A stretch of 64,000 nucleotides of DNA, taken from NCBI RefSeq assembly GCF_004348525.1, contig NZ_SMKG01000002.1, positions 62,001 through 126,000 on the forward strand, written 5' to 3'. Shown here piece by piece: positions 43,009 to 52,264 of this stretch. The position numbers were made by a program, and so were the translations under genes. The notes beneath the pieces were generated by a model. That model did no database searches. It was given only the letters and a program-made list of their open reading frames with translations, and was not told where the DNA came from. The stretch's first letter is position 1. Each line of letters begins with the position of its first letter. Source of the DNA: Micromonospora sp. 15K316 (GTDB lineage: Bacteria > Actinomycetota > Actinomycetes > Mycobacteriales > Micromonosporaceae).

Positions 43009-43068
43009 ATGCTCGCGCACCTCACCTGCTGGTGGCCCGCCGACCCGGCGGCCATCCTCCGCGCGTAG
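43009..43068 (+). CDS. trpL: trp leader peptide
   Basis: A 19-residue frame starting MLAHLTCWWPADPAA, with two adjacent Trp codons, preceded by AGGGTGGG. It lies 92 bases before the fused anthranilate synthase. Streptomyces trpEG leaders have the same plan (WWW followed by TAHPAA), so this is a leader for ribosome-mediated attenuation by tryptophan. Confidence 0.8.
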   Translation: MLAHLTCWWPADPAAILRA

Positions 43069-43074
43069 CTTCCC

Positions 43075-43140
43075 ACGCGGCCGCCTGTCGAGGCGGTCGC
43101 CGGATCTCCCAGAGCCCCCGGTCCGCCCGCACCGGGCGAC
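43075..43140 (+). promoter_or_regulatory. Trp attenuator hairpins
   Basis: Two stems follow the leader stop: CCGCCT-GTCG-AGGCGG (43081-43096) and CCCGGT (43117-43122) with ACCGGG (43131-43136). They are candidates for the anti-terminator/terminator or ribosome-access switch. There is no long T run, as usual in actinobacteria. Confidence 0.5.
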
Positions 43141-43159
43141 CCCGGCCCAGGAGAATCCG

Positions 43160-45094
43160 ATGACCCACCTGCACGACCTGCTCGCCGCGGTCTCCGCCGG
43201 CGCCGACCCGGGCCCGTTCGCGCTGGTCCGCCGCGCCGATGCCGACCGGTTGGAGCTGTTCACCGGCCCGGTCCGCACGGTCGACCGGCTCGCCGACATC
43301 CCCCTGCCCGAGGGTGCGCCCGGCCCGCGCACCCTGGCGCTGGTGCCCTACCGGCAGATCACCGAACGCGGCTTCGCCTGCGTCGACGATGGGATGCCGC
43401 TGGAGTGCCTGGAGATCTCACGGCACGAGCGGATCGGCCTGACCGAGGCCCTGGCGGCCCTCCCCGACCGCCCGGTGCGCACCAGCGGCGCGGCCTTCGA
43501 CATCACCGACGAGGCATACGCCGCCGCGGTCGAGCGGGTGCTCGCCGAGGAGATCGGCCGGGGCGAGGGCGCCAACTTCGTCATCCACCGCACGCTGACC
43601 GCCACCGTGCAGGATCCGCCCCTGGTGGCCGCGTTCGCGGCGCTGCGCCGGCTGCTGCTGGCCGAGCGCGGCGCCTACTGGACCTTCGTGGTGTACACCG
43701 GCGACCGGGTGCTGGTGGGCGTGAGCCCGGAACGGCACGTCAGCGTCGACGACGGCCTGGTGATGATGAACCCGATCAGCGGCACGTTCCGGCACGGCGG
43801 CGCCGAACCGGACCCCGCCGCGCTGCTGCGCTTCCTCGCCGACCGGAAGGAGATCGAGGAGCTCTACATGGTTCTCGACGAGGAGCTGAAGATGATGGCC
43901 TCCGTCGCCGAGGACGGCGGGCAGGTGGTCGGCCCGTACCTGAAGGAGATGTCCCACCTGGCGCACACCGAGTACCTGCTCGCCGGCCGGAGCACCCGTG
44001 ACGTGCGGGACGTGCTGCGGGAGACGATGTTCGCGCCGACGGTCACCGGCAGCCCGATGGAGAACGCCTGCCGGGTGATCGCCCGGCACGAGCGCACCGG
44101 GCGGCGCTACTACGCCGGAGTGCTGGCCCTGCTCGGCCACGACGACGCCGGCCGGCAGACCCTGGACGCGCCGATCCTGATCCGCACCGCCGAGATCTCC
44201 CCCGACGGGGCGCTGCGGGTCCCGGTCGGCGCCACGCTCGTCCGGCACTCCTCCGCGGCCGGCGAGGTGGCGGAGACGCACGCGAAGGCCGCCGGTGTGC
44301 TGGCCGCGCTCGGACTCGGCCCGCAGGCGGCCCGGACCGCCCGGGGGCCGGTGCCGCGGCTGGCCGACGACCCGCGGGTACGCGCCGCGCTCGCCGCGCG
44401 AAACGCGCCGCTGGCCCGGTTCTGGCTGGACCAGCGGGCCCCGGGTGCCGGTGCGCTGCCGGCGTTGGCCGGGCGCTCGGCGCTGATCGTCGACGGTGAG
44501 GACACCTTCACGGGCATGCTGGCCCACCAGTTGCGGGCGCTCGGCCTGGCCGTGACCGTACGGCCGTGGCACGCGCCCGGCCCGCCGGACGGGTACGACG
44601 TGGTGGTGGTCGGCCCGGGCCCGGGTGACCCGGGCAGCACGACCGAGCCGAAGATGCTGGCCCTGCGCGGGCTGCTGGCCGGGCTGCTGGCCGCCGGACG
44701 ACCGACCCTCGCGGTCTGCCTGGGGCACCAGTTGCTGGCCGGGCTGCTGGGGCTGCCGCTGCACCAGCGGATCGCCCCCTACCAGGGGCTTCAGCAGGAG
44801 GTCGACGTCTTCGGCACGCCCCGCCGGGTGGGTTTCTACGCCACCTTCACCGCACGCGCCGGGGCCGACGATCTGCACACCCCGTACGGCCGGGTGGAGC
44901 TGGCGCGCGACCAGTCGGACGGCGCGGTGCACGCGCTGCGCGGGCCGGGCTTCGCCGGGGTGCAGTTCCACCCGGAGTCGGTGCTCAGCCCGGACGGGCT
45001 GACGGTGCTGGCCGAACTGCTGCCGGCGCTGCTGCCGGCCGCCGGTCGGCTCGGACCGACGGGCGTGACCCGATCCGCGGCCGAGCCGGCCTAG
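43160..45094 (+). CDS. Fused anthranilate synthase, TrpE-TrpG type
   Basis: 644 residues from ATG 43160 (AGGAGA upstream). Residues about 1-415 form the chorismate-binding TrpE-like half (MNPISGTFRHGG, DRKEIEELYMVLDEELKMM). From about 440 it is a class I glutamine amidotransferase: GPGPGDPGS, AVCLGHQ with nucleophile Cys520, and GVQFHPES with the catalytic His and Glu. Fused proteins of this kind are TrpEG of Streptomyces or PhzE-type ADIC synthases. The Trp-Trp leader favours a role in tryptophan supply and feedback by charged tRNA-Trp. No phenazine or other trp genes are present nearby. Confidence 0.9.
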   Translation: MTHLHDLLAAVSAGADPGPFALVRRADADRLELFTGPVRTVDRLADIPLPEGAPGPRTLALVPYRQITERGFACVDDGMPLECLEISRHERIGLTEALAALPDRPVRTSGAAFDITDEAYAAAVERVLAEEIGRGEGANFVIHRTLTATVQDPPLVAAFAALRRLLLAERGAYWTFVVYTGDRVLVGVSPERHVSVDDGLVMMNPISGTFRHGGAEPDPAALLRFLADRKEIEELYMVLDEELKMMASVAEDGGQVVGPYLKEMSHLAHTEYLLAGRSTRDVRDVLRETMFAPTVTGSPMENACRVIARHERTGRRYYAGVLALLGHDDAGRQTLDAPILIRTAEISPDGALRVPVGATLVRHSSAAGEVAETHAKAAGVLAALGLGPQAARTARGPVPRLADDPRVRAALAARNAPLARFWLDQRAPGAGALPALAGRSALIVDGEDTFTGMLAHQLRALGLAVTVRPWHAPGPPDGYDVVVVGPGPGDPGSTTEPKMLALRGLLAGLLAAGRPTLAVCLGHQLLAGLLGLPLHQRIAPYQGLQQEVDVFGTPRRVGFYATFTARAGADDLHTPYGRVELARDQSDGAVHALRGPGFAGVQFHPESVLSPDGLTVLAELLPALLPAAGRLGPTGVTRSAAEPA

Positions 45095-45157
45095 CGGTGG
45101 TGCCGGCGGCCGGGCGGTGGCTTCCGCCGGGCCGACCGCCGGGTCACCGGTGACGAC

Positions 45158-45775
45158 TCAACCGGCGAGGCCCTTCTTCACGGCGGCGCCGATCTGGACC
45201 GCGCGCCGGGCGGTCAGCGCGGTCGCGGTCAGGGCGATGTCGTCCGGTGCGGTCTCGCCGTTGTTGCTGGTGTGCGAGGCGCCGTAGGGGTTTCCCGCGA
45301 TGAACTGGCTGGTGTCGGTGTAACCGGGGGTCACCACGATGCCGCCCCAGTGGTAGAAGACCGAGAAGAGCGACGTCAGCGTGGTCTCCTGGCCGCCGTG
45401 GCTGGTCCCCGTCGTGCAGAACGCCGAGCAGACCTTGTTGACCAGACCGCCCTGCGACCAGAGCGGGCCGGTGGTGTCGATGAACTGTTTGAGCTGCGCG
45501 GCGACCACGCCGTACCGGGTCGGCGACCCGAAGATCAACACGTCTGCCCAGGAGAGGTCGTCGACCATCGCCTCGGGGACGTCCTGGGTCTCGAGGTGGT
45601 GGGCGTGCCAGCCGGAGTTGGAGCGGATCGCCTCGTCGGGCGCGAGCTCGCGCACCTTGCGCAGACGCACCTCGGCGCCCGCATCGCCGGCGGCCTCGCA
45701 GGCGGCCTGCGCCATCTGATAGGTGGTGCCGGTGGCGCTGTAGTAGATCACCGCTACCTTGACCCGGTCAGCCAT
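45158..45775 (-). CDS. wrbA: WrbA-type NAD(P)H:quinone oxidoreductase
   Basis: 205 residues from ATG 45775 (GGGAAGGGG upstream). Flavodoxin-like fold with FMN-binding VIYYSATGTTYQMAQAA (P-loop), IFGSPTRYGVVAAQLKQFID and TGTSHGGQETTL, all features of WrbA. It reduces quinones by two electrons, avoiding semiquinone radicals. Convergent with the anthranilate synthase gene. Confidence 0.9.
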   Translation of the reverse strand: MADRVKVAVIYYSATGTTYQMAQAACEAAGDAGAEVRLRKVRELAPDEAIRSNSGWHAHHLETQDVPEAMVDDLSWADVLIFGSPTRYGVVAAQLKQFIDTTGPLWSQGGLVNKVCSAFCTTGTSHGGQETTLTSLFSVFYHWGGIVVTPGYTDTSQFIAGNPYGASHTSNNGETAPDDIALTATALTARRAVQIGAAVKKGLAG

Positions 45776-45916
45776 CGGAACGTCCCCTTCCCTGTGTCAG
45801 CTCCGGCGACTACCCGTCACCTTCTGCGACAAACGTCCCCGAGCGGCTCCGATCCGCCGGGGTCCGCGCGCGGCGCGGGAAGTGGATTCGGGTCTCGCTC
45901 GGGGCGAGCGACGGGG

Positions 45917-45956
45917 GATCGCGCTCCGCCGGCCCGGAGGCCGGCGGAGCGCGATC
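45917..45956 (-). terminator. Very strong hairpin terminator
   Basis: Perfect 18-bp stem (45917-45934 with 45939-45956, loop CGGA) about 57 bases beyond the stop of the DUF4190-like gene. Confidence 0.85.
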
Positions 45957-46013
45957 GGGGCGGCCGGCGTCACCGTACGGCGGCGCCGGCCGCCCGCCCG
46001 TCCCCGTTCCGGG

Positions 46014-46397
46014 TCACGAGACCCGATTACGCAGGTCGTCGACCTGCTCCTGCAGTCGGTCCGCCGCTCCCTGGTTGTTGAGGAACGTCGCGACCCCCGC
46101 GATGAACACCAGACCGAGGATCAACGCGATGATGCTGAGTGTGAGGCCGCCGATGGTCACACCCCGACCGGTCACGCCCGGCCGCTTGGCCATCTGGAGC
46201 CCGAAGACGCCGACGATGATCCCGATGATGCCGAGAATGATCCCGGCCCAGGCGAGGATTGCCGTCAGCGTGCACACCAGGGCGGACACGCCGAACACCA
46301 GCGCGAAGGTCGCGGCGGTGCTGGTCTTGGCTGGGGTGCGATCGGCCCGGGACCGGGCCGGCGCGCCGCCCCGCATCGGCTCGCTGGACGCAGTCAT
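46014..46397 (-). CDS. DUF4190-like small membrane protein
   Basis: 127 residues from ATG 46397, after GGAAGGGAGAGCC. Two or three hydrophobic segments: FALVFGVSALVCTLTAILAW, AGIILGIIGIIVGVFGLQMA and IGGLTLSIIALILGLVFIAG, with the Gly-rich GVTIGGLTLS loop common to DUF4190 proteins, and a short coiled tail (AADRLQEQVDDL). Function unknown; typically a cell-envelope protein of actinobacteria. Confidence 0.75.
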   Translation of the reverse strand: MTASSEPMRGGAPARSRADRTPAKTSTAATFALVFGVSALVCTLTAILAWAGIILGIIGIIVGVFGLQMAKRPGVTGRGVTIGGLTLSIIALILGLVFIAGVATFLNNQGAADRLQEQVDDLRNRVS

Positions 46398-46538
46398 GGC
46401 TCTCCCTTCCGCACGCGCGGCGCGCGTACTTGCGCCGTCGCATCCCCGCTCCCCGGACCGTTATGCCTGGCCGTGCCGACGGCGCGAAGCTGTCGGTGGC
46501 CGCGCCTAGACTGACGCGCGACCGGTGGAGGGGATCCG

Positions 46539-47633
46539 ATGCGGCTGACCACGAGCGAGGCGCTGGCCCGGCGGATGGCCAGTCTCCTGCTGCCCCCACG
46601 GCTCGGCGGGCGGCCGGGCACGGTGGCCGAGGTGGTCGAGTGGTTCGGGGCCATGCAAGCGCAGGATGTGGCCAGTGGGCTCTGGTCGCTCGGGGCCCGG
46701 CTGCCCACCCACACCCTGGCCGACGTGCAGGCCGCGCTGGAACGGCGGGAAGCGCTGCGCACCTGGCCCATGCGGGGCACGGTCCATCTCGTCCCGTCCC
46801 GCGACGCCCGCTGGATGCTGGAACTCACCGGCGTCCGCTCCTTGTCAGGCGCGGCGACGCGACGGGCCGCCCTCGGCATCGACGAGACCGACGCGGAGCG
46901 GGCGGTGGAGGTGCTCGGCACCGCGCTGGCCGGCGGCGGGCGGCTCACCCGGGCCCGCTGCCTGGAGACGTTGAACGCCGCCGGCATCGGCACCGACGGC
47001 CAGCGCGGCTACCACCTGCTCTGGTATGCGAGCGTGCGTGGCGTGACCTGCGTCGCGCCGAACGTCGGCACGGAGCAGACCTTCGCGCTGCTGGACGAGT
47101 GGGCGCCCGACCCGCGCCGGCCCGAACGGGACGAGGCGCTCGCGATCCTCGCCCACCGCTACGTCCGCTCACACGGCCCGGTGACCGCCCGCGAGTTCGC
47201 GGGCTGGACGGGGCTGACCCTCACCGACGCCCGACGCGGGTTCGCGGCTGCCGGTGACGCCCTGACCGCCGTGACCGTCGACGGGGAGGAGATGCTTGTC
47301 GACGCGGCGCTGCCGGACACCGCCCCGGCTCCGGTCGACGACGTGCTGGCGCTGCCCGGCTTCGACGAGTACCTGCTGGGCTACAAGGACCGCTCGCTCA
47401 TGCTCGATCCGGCCCACCGCGCCGCGATCATCCCCGGCAACAACGGCGTCTTCCAGCCCACGATCGTGTCCGGCGGGCGCGTGGTGGGCACGTGGCGGCG
47501 AACAATCGGCAAGACCCAGGTGAAGATCGGCGTGACGCCGCTGGCGACGGTGGACCGCCCCCGGGCGGAACAGGCGCTCACCCGCTACGCCGAGTTCCTC
47601 GGCCTGCCGCTGCGGGTCGACTGGCTCGCCTGA
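46539..47633 (+). CDS. Winged-helix DNA-binding protein, HTH_42 / AlkZ-like family
   Basis: 364 residues, ATG after GGTGGAGGGGATCC. The family opening is present (EVVEWFGAMQAQDVASGLWS, LGARLPTHTLADVQAAL), followed by ALRTWPMRGTVHLVPSRDARWML and the C-terminal ALPGFDEYLLGYKDRS and IPGNNGVFQPTIVSGGRVVGTWRR, the signature of COG3214 proteins. AlkZ and YcaQ of this family are DNA glycosylases for interstrand crosslinks; AlkZ of Streptomyces gives self-resistance to the crosslinker azinomycin. The catalytic QxQ-like motif is seen here as MQAQD. Most genomic copies have no known role. Confidence 0.85.
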   Translation: MRLTTSEALARRMASLLLPPRLGGRPGTVAEVVEWFGAMQAQDVASGLWSLGARLPTHTLADVQAALERREALRTWPMRGTVHLVPSRDARWMLELTGVRSLSGAATRRAALGIDETDAERAVEVLGTALAGGGRLTRARCLETLNAAGIGTDGQRGYHLLWYASVRGVTCVAPNVGTEQTFALLDEWAPDPRRPERDEALAILAHRYVRSHGPVTAREFAGWTGLTLTDARRGFAAAGDALTAVTVDGEEMLVDAALPDTAPAPVDDVLALPGFDEYLLGYKDRSLMLDPAHRAAIIPGNNGVFQPTIVSGGRVVGTWRRTIGKTQVKIGVTPLATVDRPRAEQALTRYAEFLGLPLRVDWLA

Positions 47634-47762
47634 CGCTGTCGACGGCTCGAACCCGCCCACGCTCGGCGCTCGGCGCTCGGAAACATGCCGGCCCCCGAGC
47701 GCGGGCTGCTCGACCGGCCCGGAGAGCACCGCCCCAGCCCGCTGCCGGGCCGAGAGGACCGG

Positions 47763-47795
47763 CGGGCCGGCGAGGTGGACTCCCCCGCCGGCCCG
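47763..47795. terminator. Bidirectional terminator
   Basis: Perfect 9-bp stem CGGGCCGGC (47763-47771) with GCCGGCCCG (47787-47795) between the converging HTH_42 gene and the sugar-transport operon. Confidence 0.7.
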
Positions 47796-47811
47796 TGTCA
47801 CGCGACCACGC

Positions 47812-49020
47812 TCAGCCGGCCAGCGCGCCGGCGGCACGACCCTCGTGCAGGGTCAGGTTCCGGCCGTTCGCCGGATCGAAGAGGTGGATCTTCTCCAGGT
47901 TGAACCAGACCCGCCGGGTCTCCCCCTCGGTCACCGACGACTCCGCCGACAGCCGGGTGACCAGGTTGGCCCCGCCACCGGTGAGGTCGGCCGCGCCCGC
48001 GTCGGCGGCCAGCTCCTCCAGCTCGGCGGCGCTCGCCCGCTCCCCCTCCACCGTGAGGTAGACGTACTTGTCCGAGCCCATCGACTCGACGATCTCCACC
48101 GGCGCCTCGAACTCCAGGCCCCGTCGCCCGGTCTCCGCGTCGACCAGCTCGGCGTCCTCGAAATGCTCCGGCCGGACCCCGAGAATCAGCTCCCGGGGCG
48201 CATCGGCCGCCTCCAACTCGCGGCGCAACCGGTCACCGATCGGTACGTCCCCGAGCGCGGTACGCAGCGCGCCCTCCTCGACGGCGGCGTGCAGGAAATT
48301 CATCGACGGCGAGCCGATGAAGCCCGCCACGAAGAGGTTGCGCGGATGGTCGTACAGCTCCTGCGGCGGTCCGACCTGCTGCACCTGACCGCCCCGCATG
48401 ATCACCACCCGGTCGCCGAGGGTCATCGCCTCGGTCTGGTCGTGGGTGACGTAGACGGTGGTGGTGCCGAGCTGTTTCTGCAGCCGGGACACCACCGTCC
48501 GCATCTGCACCCGCAGCTTCGCGTCCAGGTTGGAGAGCGGCTCGTCCATCAGGAAGGCCTTCGGCTGGCGTACGATCGCCCGGCCCATCGCCACCCGCTG
48601 CCGCTGACCGCCGGAGAGGTTGGCCGGCCTGCGGTCCAGCAGCGCGGTCAGCTCCAGGACCTTCGCCGCCTCCTCGACCTTGGAGTTGATGGTCTCCCGG
48701 TCCAACTTCTGCAGGCGCAGCGGGAAGGCCATGTTCTCCCGGACCGTCATGTTCGGGTAGAGCGCGTAGGACTGGAAGACCATGGCGATGTCGCGGTCCC
48801 GGGGCGCCTTGTCGTTGACCCGCTCACCACCGATGCGCAGCTCGCCGGAGCTGATGTCCTCCAACCCGGCGATCATGTTCAGGGTGGTCGACTTGCCGCA
48901 GCCGGACGGGCCGACCAGGATCACGAACTCGCCGTCGGCGATCTCCAGGTCGACGTCCCGCACCGCGTCGGTCCCGTCCGGGAACCGCTTGCTCACCTTG
49001 TCGAGCACGATGTCAGCCAC
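47812..49020 (-). CDS. sugC: Sugar ABC transporter ATPase (SugC/MsiK-like)
   Basis: 402 residues from GTG 49020. Walker A GPSGCGKST at 37-45, signature LSGGQRQRVAMGRA, Walker B FLMDEPLSNLD and switch His in THDQTEAM; the C-terminal ~150 residues form the OB-fold regulatory domain of MalK/UgpC ATPases. The last gene of the lpqY-sugA-sugB-sugC-like operon, which in mycobacteria imports trehalose. A multi-use MsiK role is possible, but its place in the operon points to a dedicated ATPase. Confidence 0.9.
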   Translation of the reverse strand: MADIVLDKVSKRFPDGTDAVRDVDLEIADGEFVILVGPSGCGKSTTLNMIAGLEDISSGELRIGGERVNDKAPRDRDIAMVFQSYALYPNMTVRENMAFPLRLQKLDRETINSKVEEAAKVLELTALLDRRPANLSGGQRQRVAMGRAIVRQPKAFLMDEPLSNLDAKLRVQMRTVVSRLQKQLGTTTVYVTHDQTEAMTLGDRVVIMRGGQVQQVGPPQELYDHPRNLFVAGFIGSPSMNFLHAAVEEGALRTALGDVPIGDRLRRELEAADAPRELILGVRPEHFEDAELVDAETGRRGLEFEAPVEIVESMGSDKYVYLTVEGERASAAELEELAADAGAADLTGGGANLVTRLSAESSVTEGETRRVWFNLEKIHLFDPANGRNLTLHEGRAAGALAG

Positions 49021-49029
49021 GACTACCAC

Positions 49030-49866
49030 CTATCCCTTTACTGCGCCGGAGGTCAGGCCGGAGACGATGCGGCGCTGGAAGAAGAGCACGAAGAGGATGA
49101 TCGGAACCGTGATCACCACGGCGGCGGCGCAGATCGCGCCGGTGGGATCCTCGAACTGGGACGCGCCGGTGAAGAACGACAACGCCACCGGCACCGTACG
49201 GGCCCGCTCCGTCGAGGTGAGCGTGATGGCGAAGAGGAAGTCGTTCCAGCAGAAGATGAAGACCAGGATCGCCGTGGTGAACAGGCCCGGCGCGGCCAGC
49301 GGGGCGATGACCCGCCGGAACGCCTGCCCCTGGGTGGCGCCGTCCATCTTCGCCGCCTTCTCCAGGTCCCACGGGATCTGCTTGAAGAACGCCGACAACG
49401 TGTAGATCGCCAGCGGCAACGCGAAGGTGATGTACGGCAGGATCAGCCCCGGCCAGGTGTCGAAGAGCCCGATCTGCCGCTCGATCTCGAACAGCGGGGA
49501 GACCAGCGACACCTGCGGGAACATCGCGATCAGCAGGGAGACCCCGACCAGCAGCTTCTTGCCGGGGAAGTCCAGCCGGGCGATCGCGTACGCGGCCATC
49601 GCGCCGAGCACCACCGCGATCAGCGTGGCGATCAACGCGATACCTATCGAGTTGACCAGGGCGCGTACGAACTGGTCGGTGGCGAAGATCGTCCGGTAGT
49701 TCTCCAGCGTCCACTCACGGGGGAGGAACTTCCCGTCCGTCAGGGTGGCCGGGGTCTTGAACGACAGCGACGCGATCCACAGCACGGGGACCAGCGCGAA
49801 GACGACCACGATGACGTCCAGCAGGCCCCACCGCAGCTTCGCCCGGGTGGTGGTTTCGACAGCCAT
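49030..49866 (-). CDS. sugB: Sugar ABC transporter permease (SugB-like)
   Basis: 278 residues from ATG 49866. Six membrane helices and the EAA loop ([22 protein letters not shown]) that contacts the ATPase. Typical MalG-type second permease. Its start lies next to the stop of the sugA-like gene, and the ATPase gene follows after 9 bases, so the operon is tightly packed. Confidence 0.9.
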   Translation of the reverse strand: MAVETTTRAKLRWGLLDVIVVVFALVPVLWIASLSFKTPATLTDGKFLPREWTLENYRTIFATDQFVRALVNSIGIALIATLIAVVLGAMAAYAIARLDFPGKKLLVGVSLLIAMFPQVSLVSPLFEIERQIGLFDTWPGLILPYITFALPLAIYTLSAFFKQIPWDLEKAAKMDGATQGQAFRRVIAPLAAPGLFTTAILVFIFCWNDFLFAITLTSTERARTVPVALSFFTGASQFEDPTGAICAAAVVITVPIILFVLFFQRRIVSGLTSGAVKG

Positions 49867-49867
49867 C

Positions 49868-50830
49868 TCAACGCCTCTCGTCGTCCGAGCTGCCGGGGGC
49901 AGCGGTGCCGAAGAGCTTCACGAAGACGAACGCGATGATCGCCACGGCGATGAAGATCAGCACCGACATGGTCGAGCCGATGCCGAGGTTCAAGCCCCGG
50001 ATCAGGTTGTTGTAGGCGAGCATCGACACCGACGAGGTCTCGTTGCCGCCGGCGGTGAGCACGAAGATGTTGTCGAAGACCCGGAACGCGTCCAGCGTGC
50101 GGAAGAGGAGCGCGACCAGGATCGCCGGCTTCATCACCGGCAGCATCACCTTCGTGAACCGCTGCCAGGCGGTCGCCCCGTCGGTGGAGGCCGCCTTGAG
50201 CAGGTCCTCGGGCACCAGCGCCAGACCGGCCATCAGCAGCAGCGCCATGAACGGGGTGGTCTTCCAGATCTCGGCGAGCATGATGATCGCCAGCGAGCTG
50301 GCCCGCTCGGTCAGCGGCGCACCGTCGCTGAACAGATTGGCCAGGTAGCCGGTGCCGGGCGTCCACGCATACCGCCAGGAGAAGGCCGCGACCACCGTCA
50401 CGATGCCGTACGGGATCAGCGCGGCGGTCCGCACGACGCCCCGGCCGACCAGCGTCCGGTGCATGATCAGCGCCAGCCCCATGCCGAGCACCAACTCGAC
50501 CGCGACGGTGACCACGGTGATCAGGGCGGTCACCCCGAACGCCGTCCACCAGAACTCGTTGGTCAGCACCGTGACGTAGTTCTCCAGCCCCACGAACCGA
50601 CGCTCGTCGGGGAAGCGCAGGTCGAAGCGCTGCAGGGAGAGCCAGACCGAGTAGATGATCGGGTACGCCGTCACGGCGAGCATCACCAGCGCGGCGGGCG
50701 CGCAGAGCAGCCAGCCGAGCCGGCGCTCGGACTTCTTGTTCTCACTCAACGGCGCCCGGCCCCGCCCCGACCGCTGGGCCGGAACAGCCGCGTGCCGACC
50801 GGTGCTCCGGGTGGCGGTCTGCTCGCTCAT
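49868..50830 (-). CDS. sugA: Sugar ABC transporter permease (SugA-like)
   Basis: 320 residues from ATG 50830, with GGGAGGCGACGGC upstream. MalF-type permease with six helices after a polar N-terminus of about 40 residues, and the EAA loop ([22 protein letters not shown]). The start lies in the second copy of an 80-bp tandem repeat (50821-50980), which duplicates this ribosome site and start. The open frame running upstream to 50956 is the product of the repeat, not an N-terminal extension. Confidence 0.9.
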   Translation of the reverse strand: MSEQTATRSTGRHAAVPAQRSGRGRAPLSENKKSERRLGWLLCAPAALVMLAVTAYPIIYSVWLSLQRFDLRFPDERRFVGLENYVTVLTNEFWWTAFGVTALITVVTVAVELVLGMGLALIMHRTLVGRGVVRTAALIPYGIVTVVAAFSWRYAWTPGTGYLANLFSDGAPLTERASSLAIIMLAEIWKTTPFMALLLMAGLALVPEDLLKAASTDGATAWQRFTKVMLPVMKPAILVALLFRTLDAFRVFDNIFVLTAGGNETSSVSMLAYNNLIRGLNLGIGSTMSVLIFIAVAIIAFVFVKLFGTAAPGSSDDERR

Positions 50831-50980
50831 GCCGTCGCCTCCCTTCGGTCGACGACACCACGAGACTCCACCGCGCTGAACCGCCTGATTCGCTCGCTGT
50901 GCTCGCTCATGCCGTCGCCTCCCTTCGGTCGACGACACCACGAGACTGCACCGCACTGAACCGCCTGATCCGCTCGCTCA
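50821..50980. repeat. 80-bp direct tandem repeat at the sugA start
   Basis: 50821-50900 and 50901-50980 are near-identical copies (a few substitutions). Read on the minus strand, each copy has GGGAGGCGACGGC followed by ATGAGCGAG. The result is two short frames chained by ATGA overlaps: 50981-50907 (24 codons, MSERIRRFSAV...) and 50910-50827 (27 codons, MSEHSERIRRFSAV...), linking the lpqY stop to the sugA start. Both encode VDRREATA at their ends. Confidence 0.85.
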
Positions 50981-52264
50981 TGGCAGCACCCCCTTCGACT
51001 CGAGCGCGTCGGCGATGGCCTCGCGCAGTTCGTCCGCGGTCTGCTGGGGCCGGATCTGTGACGGCGGCGAGAGCACCGCCGACATCACCGTCGAGATGCT
51101 CTGGTAGGCCGGGGTCAGCGGGCGCACCGCCGGCTCCTTCAGCTCCTCGACGATGGTGTCCCGCATCGGGTACGCCTCGGCCATCTCCGGGTCGGCGTAG
51201 ACCTTCTCGATGGTCGGCGGAACCCCGTCGTTGATCGCGGAGAACTTCTGGTTCTGCTCGTCACGCAGGCACTTGGCCGCCGCGAAGGAGAGTTCGGGGT
51301 GCTTCGAGTACGCGCTGACCGCCAGGTTGACCCCGCCGATGGTGACCTTGCTCGGGGTGTTCTCGTCGATGCCGGGCACCCGCGCCCAGGCGACCTGCTT
51401 GGCGAGGTCCGGGTTGGCCTCCTGCATCGCCGGGTAGACGAACGGCCAGTTCACCTGGAACGCGCCCGCGCCGGACTGGAACTCCAGCCGCACCGGGTCC
51501 TCGGTGGCGTTGCTGAACGACGGCGAGGTCACGCCCGACGTGGCCAGCTTCCGCAACTGCTCCAGCGCCCGTACCGTGCCCTCGTCCATCACCGCCTTGC
51601 CGCCGTCGTCGCTGAGGATCCGCCCGCCGGCGCTCTCCGCGAGGGTGTTGTAGAGGACGACCAGACCCTCGTACTGGGCGCCCATGGTGAGGATCTGGTA
51701 CGGCTTGCCCTGCCGCTTCAGCTCCTGCGCCGCGGAGATCATCTGGTCCCAGCTCTTCGGCGGCTCGGGCACCAGGTCCTTGCGGTACCAGAGCAGCTGC
51801 ACGTTGGTGTTCTTCGGCGCTCCGTAGAGCCGGCCCTGGTAGCGGGCGGTCTCCAGCGGACCGGCGAGCGTGCCCTGCTCCACCTCGGCCTTGTCCTGGC
51901 CGGTCCACTCCAGGATCCAGTCGGCGCTGGCGAACTCCTGAGTCCAGGTCACGTCCAGCCCCAGCACGTCCATGCCGCTGTCCTCGGCGGCGAGCCGGCG
52001 GACCAGCTGCACCCGCTGGTCGTCGGCCTGCCGCGGCAGCACCCGGTAGACAATCTTGTATCGGCCGCCGGCTGCGGTGTTGCAGGTGTCGACCACCTTC
52101 TGGAGGTTCTGCTCCGGCGGGTAGTACAGGTTGATCGTGGGTGTGCCGCCGTCCCCACCGGAACCGCAGGCCGCCAACGGCGCCGCCAGCGCCACCGCGG
52201 CGGCCGCCGCCACCGCACGCACCCGTGGTCGGCGTCGACGTACGGCCTCGTCGGGCTCGTTCAT
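50978..52264 (-). CDS. lpqY: Sugar-binding lipoprotein (LpqY-like, trehalose importer)
   Basis: 428 residues from ATG 52264, preceded by GGGGAG. Lipoprotein signal with Cys33 in PLAACGSG after an Arg-rich start. The mature part is an extracellular solute-binding protein, family 1; NLYYPPEQNLQKVVDTCN, RRLAAEDSGMDVLGLDV and WTQEFASADWI strongly recall LpqY, the trehalose receptor of Mycobacterium. The gene order lpqY-sugA-sugB-sugC is the same as there. Trehalose specificity is therefore likely but not proven. The stop overlaps the first short frame of the tandem repeat. Confidence 0.85.
   Translation of the reverse strand: MNEPDEAVRRRRPRVRAVAAAAAVALAAPLAACGSGGDGGTPTINLYYPPEQNLQKVVDTCNTAAGGRYKIVYRVLPRQADDQRVQLVRRLAAEDSGMDVLGLDVTWTQEFASADWILEWTGQDKAEVEQGTLAGPLETARYQGRLYGAPKNTNVQLLWYRKDLVPEPPKSWDQMISAAQELKRQGKPYQILTMGAQYEGLVVLYNTLAESAGGRILSDDGGKAVMDEGTVRALEQLRKLATSGVTSPSFSNATEDPVRLEFQSGAGAFQVNWPFVYPAMQEANPDLAKQVAWARVPGIDENTPSKVTIGGVNLAVSAYSKHPELSFAAAKCLRDEQNQKFSAINDGVPPTIEKVYADPEMAEAYPMRDTIVEELKEPAVRPLTPAYQSISTVMSAVLSPPSQIRPQQTADELREAIADALESKGVLP

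Noticed and set aside
46539-47633. HTH_42 protein as a self-resistance glycosylase of the cluster
   Set aside because: The family includes AlkZ, but this gene lies in ordinary chromosome 29 kb from the cluster; such copies are common in actinobacteria.
47845-49938. Open frame of 697 codons on the plus strand
   Set aside because: Antisense of the sugC and sugB genes, which have clear domains on the other strand.
50831-50956. N-terminal extension of SugA
   Set aside because: The open frame upstream of 50830 is produced by the 80-bp tandem repeat; the ribosome site is next to ATG 50830.
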